Shown: positions 1 to 10,256 of the stretch, piece by piece
Layout: the number at the start of each line of letters is the position of its first letter
How positions within the stretch are numbered: position 1 is the first letter of the stretch
Assembly (NCBI GenBank): GCA_022570795.1
Contig: JAKUDP010000009.1
Location: 1,054,001 to 1,118,000, forward strand
DNA: 64,000 bases
Reading direction: 5' to 3'
DNA from: Sphaerulina vaccinii
Taxonomy: Eukaryota > Ascomycota > Dothideomycetes > Mycosphaerellales > Mycosphaerellaceae
Made by a program: the position numbers and the translations under genes
Notes under the pieces: generated by a model
What the model saw: only the letters and a program-made list of their open reading frames with translations
Database searches by the model: none
Told to the model about the DNA's origin: nothing

Positions 1-424
1 CTGGTACTGCACCACTGCAGTTGGCTATGCGAACTGGTCGCTCGGTCGAAGCCATTGGAAGTTCTCGAATGTCGTTGATGGTGCTGTGTTGTGCTGCAGG
101 ACGGAGAACTAGTCATTGATAGTGTCAGCATCAATATTTAGCTGACTAGCGGCACCACTCAACTTTAACGGCAATACATAAATTCTATAGCCGCTGTTGG
201 GTACATGATAAGTTGACAGTGGATAGGCGACAGCGACATCCGAGGTGCTCTGACTGACCCCAACAACAGCTCCAGTGTTTGCGGGGCACTAGGAATGTCT
301 CTTTCACAAACGATGGGAATATGCTGAAAACGTAAGTGCTTTGTACTGCTCTACAATCTGCTACGTTCTGAACGTAAGTGAACAAGTCGTCTGATGCTGT
401 CGACGAAGCTCTGTCATCCGCTCT
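1..424. other. Intergenic, nothing recognised
   Basis: No open frame here looks like a gene. It is the 3' flank of the permease that ends at 425 and the edge of the window. A 66-codon frame on the minus strand (185-385) has no recognisable motif and I leave it out. Confidence 0.6.
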
Positions 425-2071
425 TCATAGGCCTTCGGAGGCGGGTGGACCAGTATAGCTTTTCCTCGAATGGACAGCGTACCACAACGCAGCAATCACA
501 CCAAAGCCGACCAACACCACACTCGCGTAGTTCATACTTGCTGGTGTCACAGGAAGCGCTGTGGGCATACTGAAAAGCACCAGCTCGAAGGCAATCCAGG
601 CTAGGGCGAGCGCATTACACGCAAGTCCGACCAGGTGAGGCATCCGCCAGCGGGCTTTGTTGACTTCTCTCCTGCCTTGCCAGAGACTTATGCCAATTGG
701 TATAGCGTAGCTCAATGCTAAGGCTTGCACGCCGACAGAGACGAATGCTGTGAAGGCGGACGTACTTCCAAGGTTGATCAGGCCAAGCAACATCTGCACG
801 ACAGTGACAAGTACCAATGACCACACTGGCACACCGAGTCCAGGGTGCACTGTCGCCCATAGCTTTGCTCCAGGAATGGCGTCGTCTCGTGCGAATGCCC
901 ATGTCGTTCGAGAGGCTGCAACAGTGATACTGATAGAGCAGAACACTGTGATACACAGAACCAGGAAGATGAGAGCTAAGCCGCCACCCGGGCTACCCAT
1001 CACCTGATGGAAGATGAACGGCAACGCCTGTCCAGCTGGAGCGGCGATAATGTCTGCCAGAGGCCCCATGGTGAAACAGATTGGGAGAATGAAGAGAAGT
1101 CCCCAGAAACCGCCGACAGGAATGCAAAGACTAATGGCTCGTGGGACCTTGATCGTTGGATCTGCGCACTCCTCAGCCATGGAAGAGATCATGCCGAGCG
1201 CACTGAAGGTGTATGCGGCAGGTAGCAGACCGATAAAGAACGTGAAACCTCCCCATCCAGAGAAAGATGTGTCGTAGTTGCCCAATGCAACTGCTGCAGA
1301 GTTCCGGCCAACATCAGCCTTGACTGAGAGAGCGATCAGGATGACCAGAATGGATACTGCAGTGAATCCAGCACAGATAGTATCGACCATTGGTAGAAAA
1401 CGGTTGAAGAAGACGCAGATGACGAATGTCAGTAGAGTGATGGCGTAGAATACTAGCAGGAGCTGCCAGTCATTCAGGACGAAGTCTGGGTGATACATGG
1501 CTATTGTGCCAGACACCAGTGACGCAAAGCCAAAGTTGACTACGCCATGTCAGCTTGCTGTAGTCGGACGCCGTGATTAAATGCTCACCTGAAAGCGTGA
1601 TGGTCCAATTGCCTATCAGCCAAACCCATCCGGTAATCTGCCTGCGATCAGCCAGTTCCGTACCATTGCTGTCAAAAAGAGAATGCTCACATATGCAAAA
1701 ACAGTCTTGTACTTTGGAGCCACTCGGAACGCCCAGTACTGAGGCCCGCCAGATGTTGGCCACCTCGACGCGAGCTCTGCCAGCGACACAGCTATGCACT
1801 CATCCAGCACCAATATAACCAGCCAACCCACAAAGATGGACAATTGTCCACCTCCGTAGATCGCTGATATCAGAGGACCTCCTTCACCATATGGTATCGC
1901 GGCAATTGCTAAGCTCTGGAACAGTAACGTAAACATAGACCGGTTGCGCTGTAGCTCCTGCTTGTAGCCCAGCACCTCCAACGTGTCGCCTTCATCTAGG
2001 CTGCTCGGTCGTCCTGACGAATTGTTGCCATCTATGGCGATCGGAGTCTTCTTCTCGTCATCCGCGTCCAT
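425..2071 (-). CDS. APC-family amino acid / GABA-type permease
   Basis: Predicted plasma-membrane permease of the amino acid-polyamine-organocation family, closest in style to fungal GABA and choline permeases. My model is join(2071..1691, 1637..1589, 1539..425) and gives 514 aa, a normal length. Introns are 53 nt (1638-1690) and 49 nt (1540-1588), both GT-AG. Joining them restores the family segment AYITGWVWLIGNW, which is split between two frames in the genomic DNA. A short acidic cytoplasmic N-terminus precedes about 12 hydrophobic segments. The consensus-like GMISSMAEECADPTIKVPRAI loop lies in exon 3. The gene runs in the same direction as the hydantoinase upstream at 5604-2493, with 421 bp between them. 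The substrate cannot be told from sequence. GABA, other amino acids, choline or polyamines are all possible. Confidence 0.88.
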
Positions 2072-2492
2072 ATTTGCGATTGTCGCGTTAATATCAATGG
2101 CGAGGATAGTGCTGCTGATGCAGAATCGGTATGCCGTCGCATCTTATCCTACCACTTGAGTCCGACATGGCAGGTAGAGCTTCCCCATGGGTGTAGCACC
2201 GTGCACACCTGGTGTTATCTTGCAGGGAGCTCAAATTGATAGGCTTGTTGGTGCTACGCATTCTTCTTATTGGTGGTTCGTGTATTTCGCTATCTGACTT
2301 GCGCCTCGTCATGCCGAAACAAGTCGTCGGATGCGTAGTGTAAGCTTTATTGACGCGATGGACAAATTTCTACAGTCTGTCACAACGACGTGCAGGACAG
2401 AATTAGTACTGATCCGCTATGTCGAGAGCGATCAATAATGGTAGGAACACGCTCAGTGATCGAAGACAATATTAGTAGACATAGCTATCCTT
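2072..2492. other. Intergenic: permease upstream region and hydantoinase 3' flank
   Basis: This 421-bp gap lies between two minus-strand genes. It should hold the permease promoter and the end of the hydantoinase transcript. I see no further gene or clear motif. Confidence 0.5.
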
Positions 2493-5400
2493 CTATTGCG
2501 GCGCATACTCTTCTATCACACTCTTAGGCTCCACGTACTCGCCCAACGGCTTATACTCAATATCATATCCAAACGCTCCTGGACCTCCAATCTTCAAGCC
2601 CATTTCAGTATCGCTCCATCTCGGACTACAAGTGATGCCAAGAACAGTCACTCTGAAACCATACTTGAACTCCGGCACTCCTAGATTCCTGCCCGAGACA
2701 GTGTCGAGAACACAGATCAGATCTGGCACAGACGCAATGATGGATTTCGTTCCACCATCATCTGTATGCTCGGCATAGATGTTCTCATTCTTGAAGGGAA
2801 TCAAGAGTGTTCCAGAAGACTTCACAGTAGGTATGCGCTTGGCCTTCGAGTCTGAAGATTCGTCTTCTTCGTCGCCGGAAAGGCTTGCAATCGTGATACT
2901 TCCATAAGAGTGGCCTTTGAAGAGACGACGTTCGACGTTGATAATCTTGCCACGAAACAAGATCTTGGCACTCTTCTCACCTCCGACTTGCTCTACGATT
3001 TGCTCGGCGACAGTCGACAGCGTGTTCGTCGCTTCAGCGAGCGCAATGCAGCGGCCCACACGCCAAGCAAGAGAGACTGTGTTGAGAACGCTGAATTTCC
3101 TCACCTTTTCAGTTGTGGTAGGTCGCGAGGCCATTCCGACTCTGCTACCCATTTCCGAGCATGAAGCACGAAGTGCCCGATCGACAATCTCATCGTTGCT
3201 GGCTTTGATCATGAGAATGGTCTTGCCATCTCCGGAATCGATCGAGCAAGGCACAAGTTCATTGGGAGCGTGCACAGCGAGTGTGGTCTGCCAATAAGTC
3301 GGGTATGCGCGACCCATCCAGTCTGCATCGATGATGGGTCTATCGAAGAAGCGCGAGGATCCAACGAGCAATGGTTCAAGACCATTCGCACCTCCAATCT
3401 CCAGGCTCATCACGGCGTCGAATGTCGTCTGTCCGAGATACTCGAGAAGGGCGTTGAACGCGTGCACTGTCTCGATGGACTGTAGACGCTCGTTGGATGT
3501 TGCTGGCGACCCCATGTGTCCTCCCCAGTATACGACCGCGTCTTCGGCGAGCGAGGAGGCGTCAACGACTTTCATCTTGTGCCCGGCACGGAGCATATCG
3601 CGGATCTGGATTCGTGATGCTTCGGGAGAGCCGCCACCAGCACAGCCCAGCACATAACAACCATCGGCCAGGTACTTCACATCAGTCTCGGTAATGTCCC
3701 ACTCCAAGTATCCCTTGACCTTGTTCCGGATGAGTGTTGGCTTGTATGTGAGTGGATCCACGGGAGGCTCGTCTATGATCTTCACCGCGAAGTCCTTGTC
3801 TGCTTCGTCTTCGATATCAGTTTCGTCTTCGTCATCATCGTTGAGCGACCCAGCTTGCTTGTTGATATCTAGCTCGCCAACAGCTTTGACTACTGTGCGT
3901 AACTGATTCGCCATGTATGTTACTGGATAACTTTCGACTTCAGCAATAATGATGCTGTCCTTGATCGCCCCTGCGTCAACTGCTCGCTGGATGGCAATGG
4001 ACTTGGCGCGCTCATTCGCTTGCGTCTGAGTCTGATCTGACACGCCTTGGATGATATCGACGATACCTCCAACCTTCGAAATAGCGGCACCAACAGCATT
4101 TGCAACGTCGTGGTATATGGGAAGCTTGAGTTCTGATGCGCCTTTCAATGTGGAAGGGGCCAGTACGGCACCACCCCCAACGAGTAGAACTGGGAGAGGC
4201 TCTGGTGATGTCTTGATGATGTCGATTGCTCCTTCGAGCAACGATTTTATCCTCTTTTGAGCTTGCTCGACCAGATCTTTGTCCAGATGAGCCACAGCTT
4301 GAGTCTCGCCAATCTCTGCTCTGCCTGCTGCCACAGCAATGTCGGAAGCAGTTATTACCTTGCCACCAAACACCAATGCATCTCGTGTCAGGTAATGGCC
4401 TACTGAATCTGGGCCAACAGTGACTTTGCCTTCCACTTCTCTGACAATGGATCCACCTCCAAGACCTATCGAATGCAGAGAAGGCATTGAGTAGTTCACA
4501 CGCACTCCTGCTACAGTGACATATGCAGACGCCTGCCTGGGAAGTCCAGAGGGCAGCAGCACTCCTACATCTGTCGTTGTGCCTCCTATATCCGCAACGA
4601 TGGCTGATGACTTGGCCAGATCGTGGCCTGTGAGGTAAGCAGCTCCTCGCATCGAGTTTGTGGCGCCAGAAGAGAATGTACGGATCGGTATCTGAGCAGC
4701 AGCTGCAGAATCCAGTAATGTGCCATCATTTTGCGTCAGAAAGAGTGGACAAGTCAGTTTCAAAGCTTTCATAGCTCTCCGGAAGCCTTTGACAGTTCGT
4801 CGAGCATATCGTAATATAGCGGCATTTAGTATTGCTGCATTCTCGCGTTCCATGAGGCCGATGTTCGCACACTGCTTCCGTTAGGACACAAGCCATTGCC
4901 TTATCATCATGTCTCATCATATGTCTTGGGATAGGAGAGACTTACCTCATGTGAAGCAATCACATCTGCACCCGGGATTTCGCGCAGGACGATCTCGCGC
5001 ACTCTGTCCTCTTGCTTGAAGTGCTCATCGATAGGAGAGAACACTCCAACGATCACAATCGCAGTCAGGCCAAGCTTCTTAATCTCGTTGCATCTTTCAA
5101 TGACCTGTGACTCCACCACTGACGCCTCTTCAGAACCATCAATATGTAGCCCACCGTCTGCATAGCCGACATATCCTTTTATGATGCTGGTAAGTCCAGG
5201 AGGAAACTCTGAGAATGGCGGGACTTCTCGTAAGAAGCTCTTTGACAGACGTATGATCGCCACTCTTCGCAGGCGCCTGGCATCTTGCTCCACAACAGCA
5301 TTGATGAAGTGTGTCGTACCAACTGTGACGCTCACTATCCTGTCTGATGGCAGCTCAGACTTATCGAGGACAGTTCTGACTGCAGCCTCAATTCCAGCAG

Positions 5401-5604
5401 TGACATCGGGTGTGGTTGGAGTTTTATGGTGAGCTAGAACTCCACGAGTGGGCGTATGCTGCTGCGAAGGGTCGATCGCTACGGCGTCTGTGTTTGTGCC
5501 TGCTCTTCGTCAGCCATATTTCATTGCGGTCTGCTTGATATGTCTGAGGACTTACCTCCTACATCAACGCCAATGCGCACATTCTTTGCTGTCTCGTTAG
5601 CCAT
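2493..5604 (-). CDS. Hydantoinase A / oxoprolinase-type protein fused to a DUF917 domain
   Basis: The HyuA family performs ATP-dependent opening of hydantoin- or oxoproline-like rings. The model is join(5604..5556, 5499..4946, 4871..2493), 993 aa, with 56-nt and 74-nt introns. The first join rebuilds the actin-like phosphate-binding motif IGVDVGGTNTD near residues 11-21. A second one, ADIGGTTTDVG, lies near residue 295. Hydant_A_N and Hydantoinase_A fill about residues 8-510. A very acidic linker (DDDEDETDIEDE) follows. From about residue 600 comes a DUF917-type domain with the motif GCAGGGSPE. The protein starts at the first ATG, only 14 codons before the first glycine motif. It is divergent from an NCS1 transporter at 6205. 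The NCS1 family includes the bacterial hydantoin carrier Mhp1, which fits a role in hydantoin or purine-derived nitrogen use. That role is an inference, and the true substrate is unknown. Confidence 0.9.
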
Positions 5605-6204
5605 ACTAATGGTCAATCACTCGCAATCCAAGGCAGATTCTTCAGGATAATAAGAGAAGACCTATCTCCCTGCTCACTGGTATAGCATAGCTTCTGCTGC
5701 TGCATGAGCTCTTGCGCGAGCTCGGCCTGGCTCTACGGCGCGTTTGCGATCGGGCGAGTGTACGGCGAGGCCATATAGCCTGTATAGAGAATTTTCATGC
5801 GATTGCCGCGTCCAGGACAAGGGCAGCAGTGTCGAATGAGCCAATACGATGACAGGTGCACCTCGTTGCTGATGATGCTGTTCCATCTCATCAAACGCCA
5901 AGGACAACCAAAGTTCCCGCTCACCAACAACATCTTCCTCTCTTTCTTATCGGCCGCCGGCCAACTTCCTCGATTTCAAACACTTTCCATCGATATCAAT
6001 GAATTTGGCAGCGACATGTCAAGGATTGTACCGCACTCGGCAGATGGTTGATTACCAAAGATGCCTATCGTGGCTACTAGGATGACTGCTGGGTCTACAT
6101 GTACAGTACATGGTCGTGCAGCATGATGTAAGTCAGGTTAAGAAGAACACAGTCTCACAAACAGAAGTCCTACTAGGCAATACCAACTGTCTGGAAATCT
6201 CACG
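5605..6204. promoter_or_regulatory. Divergent promoter region between hydantoinase and NCS1 transporter
   Basis: This 600-bp gap lies head to head between the two genes, so they may be co-regulated. Three sites match the fungal GATA-factor consensus HGATAR on the minus strand (5662-5667, 5947-5952, 6065-6070). That number is close to what chance would give in 600 bp, so they support nitrogen regulation only weakly. Confidence 0.4.
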
Positions 6205-8046
6205 ATGGGTATCGAAGCAATCATCGAGTACTGCAGACTCCCGTCCGATGCTCGAAGTGTGAGTAATGTCTGGATCAACGCCGACATAAGGCCTCTCCCA
6301 CCTCACAGAAGAACATGGACAAGATGGGCGTACATCTCCTTCTGGGGCATCAACCAGATGTGTCTGTCGAACTGGCAGCTGGGAGCATCCTTGGTGGCAG
6401 CAGGTCTATCAGTCTGGCAGGCTATTATCGCGACCATCATTGGCAAATTCATCATTGCGGCCGTGGCAGTCACGAACGGCTACGTGGGAGCAGAGTGGCA
6501 CATTGGCTTCCCAGTCGTTAGTCGTTACATCTGGGGTAAGGCATCCCTATTTCCTCCGTCGCGACGAGCTCAAAGACAAACCTGCCGAGATACATTCGCA
6601 TTATTCAGAGATACTTGCTTACCTTCTACCTACTACTTTTGCAGGCATGTATGGCCACTACCTTGCGCTTGTGCAACGAGTAATTCTGTCCTTGGTCTGG
6701 TTTTCGGTACAGAGCTGGACAGGAGGATTGTGTGTACAGAACATACTTGCGTCCATCTTCCCGAGCTACCAGCACATGGGCAATCACTTTCCGGAATCCG
6801 CGAATATGAACACGAAGCAATTCATCGGCTGGGTGCTCTTCAATGTGCTCATGGTGCCCATCCTCTGGATCAAGCCTGAGAAGATGCAATGGGTCGTAGC
6901 AGGCATGAACACAGTCACAGCGGTTACGCTCATATCCATGTGTATCTGGATCATGGTCACAGCCGGTGGAGGAGGGCCTCTTCTCAGCCAACCAGCAACA
7001 GCCTTAAGTAGCTGGGAATTGGGCTGGGACATGGTTCACGGAGTTACCACTGTAATCGGCGGAATTGCTGTTGGTCTCACGAACCAGATGGACTACTCCC
7101 GCTTCGCCAGGCGTCCTGGAGATCAAGTCATGGGTCAGTGGCTTTCGATCATAGTGCTTGGAATCCTGATGCCCGCCCTCGGATGCTTGAGTGCATCTGC
7201 CTCACAAGGGGTATACGGTGAAGCTATCTGGTGAGTGTAATTCCGGTCCCTGTGAGCTTGTAGACTGTGGCTAACGACACCAGGAATCCGCCAAACTTGG
7301 TACAGAAGTGGCTTGACACCGACTACACCTCTAAATCAAGAGCTGCAGGCTTCTTCGCAGGCTGCGGGCTCGTCATATGTCAACTGGCAATAAACTCCAT
7401 TGACAATGCTTTCTCTGCTGGCATGGATATGGCTGGTCTCTGCCCAAGCTTCATCAATATCAGGCGTGGAGCCTATATTGGTCTTGTCCTCAGCATCGCG
7501 ATGTGCCCCTGGCAACTCCTCAGTGCCGCAAGTACATTCATCAGTGTTCTAAGCGCCTATAGCGTATTCCTAGGGCCAATGGTCGGTATCATGATCTGCG
7601 ACTACTGGATTCTACGCGGACGAAAAGTCAAGTTGTCAGACCTCTACCACCCGGGCAAAGATGGCATCTACTATTACTGGCGTGGCATCAACTGGCGAAG
7701 CTTTGCCTCTTGGGTCATAGGATGGTGTTACCTACTGCCCGGTTTTGCTCATGCTGTTACTCCCAATGCTGTCACGGTTCCAGAAGCCTGCACAAACCTC
7801 TATTACCTCGCCTTCCCATTGGGCTTTGCTGTCAGCTTCAGTGCGCACTTCTGCGTCAACAAGGCTTTCCCTCCAGTTGGTCTTCGAGAGATTGATGATG
7901 TGGATTACTTTGGCACGTTTACTGCAGAGGAAGCTGCGAAGATGGGTGTTGCAATACCTGAGACAATTGAGAGTGAAGATAGTGGCTCACCTCCGAATGA
8001 GCCTGAGAAGGGAAACGGTAGTACGACGAAGATTCGGAATGTTTGA
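6205..8046 (+). CDS. NCS1-family nucleobase / allantoin / hydantoin-type transporter
   Basis: Integral plasma-membrane symporter of the NCS1 (purine-cytosine permease, Fur-like) family. The model is join(6205..6535, 6645..7230, 7284..8046), 559 aa, typical for the family. Introns are 109 nt and 53 nt. The first join gives SRYIWGMYGHYLALVQR and the second gives GEAIWNPPNLVQKWL. About 12 hydrophobic segments are visible, with family markers WGINQM in the first helix, VGLTNQMDYSRFARRPGDQ in the middle, and MVGIMICDYWILRGRKV near the end. The tail is hydrophilic and acidic. Intron 1 contains a 50-nt block shared with an intron of the glycosyltransferase at 60 kb. The gene is divergent from the hydantoinase, so hydantoin, allantoin, uracil or a related ring is the likely substrate. 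Sequence alone does not choose between them. Confidence 0.92.
6580..6629 (+). repeat. Introner-like shared intron block, copy 1
   Basis: This segment lies in the 3' half of NCS1 intron 1 (6536-6644). It matches 60635-60684, inside an intron of the GT25-type gene, at 44 of 50 positions. The last 23 bases of the block are identical. All six differences are transitions. The block carries a CTNAC-type branch site and ends 15 nt before the intron end. I infer an introner-like element or an intron copy. Confidence 0.7.
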
Positions 8047-8262
8047 GCTGATCATAGACATGTCTCAATCATATATCAGTTCCATATTGATATCTTTATC
8101 TCCCTCCTGCGAAGTCTTTAATAGAGGTAGTCACTCTCTATGGTAAGATTCGACCTGGATTGCGTTGGAGCTTAACTTCAGCTGCCAATCGGAGTCACCC
8201 GACAGAGTGTAGGAAATAATATCCTCCACCTTGCAACCATTCCATCAGCACGTTCCCCAAAC

Positions 8263-8694
8263 ATGTCCACCAACGCAGAAAAAGTGGCAGCCATAACTTC
8301 TCACCTAGAGGCCATAGAAAAGGCCCGGATCAATGCGTTCAACACCCGAGACTTCGGTCCTCAATCGGTCTTCTAAAACAACGTTCATCCCGACCTGCGT
8401 GTAGCTGACCCTCGGGATCAAGGCAATGGAGTCATGCCATTGGTAAGCCAGGAAGGGCTCGTCGAGGGGCTGGCACAGATATGCGAGATGTGGCCCGAAT
8501 TGCAAGTGCAGTTGCTCGAGATGAAGACTGTTGTGGAGGATGATGAGAAATATGCGACTATGTGGACGACTTCAACCTATACAGGCGATTTCTTGACAAG
8601 TCGATCGCGTTTGCAGGTTACGAGGTTTGAGTGTGTGGGCGGGGAGTGGTTGATTGTGGGATGTGAGGATATGTACGGCGGAGATCTCACATGA
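8263..8694 (+). pseudogene. SnoaL/NTF2-like protein gene broken by an in-frame stop
   Basis: One reading frame runs from an ATG at 8263 to a stop at 8692-8694, 143 codons plus stop, but TAA stands at codon 38 (8374-8376). Codons before the stop (MSTNAEKVAAITSHLEAIEK) and after it (HPDLRVADPR, then GLVEGLAQICEMWPELQVQL) read as one small alpha+beta protein of the size of SnoaL-like polyketide cyclase or NTF2-like folds. The family call is tentative and based on length, an N-terminal helix and a beta-rich end. A 48-nt intron from a poor donor (GTCCTC) to GTGTAG could remove the stop, but it would also remove conserved-looking residues. I favour a recent nonsense mutation, with a base-call error as the alternative. 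It lies 216 bp downstream of the NCS1 gene on the same strand. Confidence 0.6.
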
Positions 8695-9024
8695 AGGTTG
8701 ATAAGGGTGGTAAGGCTGGACTGCTGTCGCTTCGAGTCCTGTCTTCGAGCTTTCACACTCGCTCATGGTCTGGGAGTCCTGTGGTTCTGCGCGTTGAGTC
8801 AATTGGTTTGGTGAAGACAGGAGTGATGGATCAGAAAGCGCTTGACGGTCTGGACGTGAGAGAACATGAAATTGTCTGAAAGGGTATCATCATCAATGTT
8901 CGTGCATCTGGCAGTAAGCCTCATTTTGATCATTCGCTAGCGTACTCCTCCGTAGCAACGCCAAAGACTGCCAGCCAAGGCAGTCGCGACCCGTCCCAGC
9001 AAATGCACAATAACCACGAAACAT
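8695..9024. other. Intergenic, convergent 3' ends
   Basis: This 330-bp gap lies between the SnoaL-like pseudogene (plus) and the ribosomal protein gene (minus). It should hold both 3' untranslated ends. No further gene seen. Confidence 0.5.
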
Positions 9025-9966
9025 CTAGTAGAAGGTGTTTGGTCGGGTAGCGGCGAAGACCTTCTTGCCACGCTTTGGTGGTGCGCGGTGAGGAAGAGGG
9101 AACTTGAGGTTCTTGGTGGTAAGCTGCTTGATGTATGGGCGGCGGATCTCATCGGTCTTCTCAACCTCAACGACCTTGAGGATCTGTATGGGATATTAGT
9201 GCACTGTTCATACTCCAAGAAACCGCTCAGACGTACGTGGATAGTCCTGAAGCGAGCGCGGTGGCGGGAAGCCATGTCCTGGTAGAGCGACTTGACGGCG
9301 TCGGTGCGGGACATCTCACGGTACTCCTTGTACATGTTGTGGGTGCCGGAACGCGAGTCGTAGCGGATCCAGATACCGAAGTTCTTGACCTTCAGAGGGT
9401 GCTTCTCGTGAATCTGTTCACCATATATCAGCACTGCTGTCCTCCACAACATCTTCCAATATCCCTCTTCTTCATCCTACGCACCTTGTTCAAGCTGACG
9501 ATCTCACCGTTGGCCTTCTTGATCTTTCGCAGCTTGGCGAGGAAGTACCAGAAACGAGACTTGGCAACGACATCGTTTGGTGCAAAGATACGCATGCGGT
9601 AGAGCTTTGGGGTGGGGTTGGCGTCACTTGGGAGGTGACGGCCAATGACCTGGTACTCAACCAGGCCCTTGTAGCCGGTGCTTGCAGACTGAACTGTTGG
9701 AAAACAATATCAGCGCTGTCTTAATAGCGGTAGAGAAGTGGTGTGTGTCCAATGCGTCTCGACCATCTCAGCTCGTGCAGTCCACTCGACATCTCTCTTT
9801 TGCAAGAGGAGTACATGGCCCTATGCGCAATGCTATACAGCAAGTGCGCAGTGCAATTCTGCTCCGGTCCTTTGCATGTTCATCCCTCCTCTTTCTATCC
9901 AGTCGAGAACGATGGAACTCGTTGCGCGATCGCAGACGAGGTGGAAGTCGGAGCGTGCTTACCCAT
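9025..9966 (-). CDS. RPL20: 60S ribosomal protein eL20 (L18a/L20 family)
   Basis: Structural protein of the cytosolic large ribosomal subunit. The model is join(9966..9963, 9693..9485, 9413..9237, 9183..9025), 182 aa, slightly longer than yeast L20. Recognisable stretches include EYQVIGRHLPSDANPTPKLY, RMRIFAPNDVVAKSRFWYF, VKNFGIWIRYDSRSGTHNMY and the C-terminal RPNTFY. The first coding exon is only ATGG. A 269-nt intron follows, the longest in the window, and joining gives MVQSASTGYKGLVEYQ. Early introns of this kind are common in ribosomal protein genes. The start rests on this splice and on the lack of an ATG in frame before EYQVIGR. It is head to head with the CSN12-like gene at 10257. Confidence 0.93.
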
Positions 9967-10256
9967 CTGCAGCACACTGTTAGCACCTCATGGCATACAC
10001 ACGTCCATCGCGCCTGCACTCACTGTTGCTGTTCCTGCCGGGTCAGTGATTGTCGTCGTGAACCTGGAGAGTCGAGAAGTTTGGGCGTGTGCCATTTTTG
10101 CAAAGTGGGTGTTCCTTCCTTGCGGGATGTGCCGCTAGTGCCGTGAAGTCTTGGCGCTCTCCAGCGACCTCAAAGCTGACCGTTGCTGTTGCTTCCCAGA
10201 CAAGTCATCAGATACATCTACACTGCGACTAGAGAAGGAAGAGCACAGTCGCAGCC
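9967..10256. promoter_or_regulatory. Divergent promoter: RPL20 and CSN12-like gene
   Basis: This 290-bp region separates the two start codons. It contains pyrimidine- and GTTGCTGTT-type stretches but no element I can name with confidence. Confidence 0.35.

Noticed and set aside
5605..6204. GATA-factor sites as proof of nitrogen regulation
   Set aside because: Three HGATAR matches in 600 bp are near the chance expectation. They are listed only as weak context.
8341..8400. A 48-nt intron removing the SnoaL-like stop
   Set aside because: The donor would be GTCCTC, which is poor, and the removed residues look like part of the fold.
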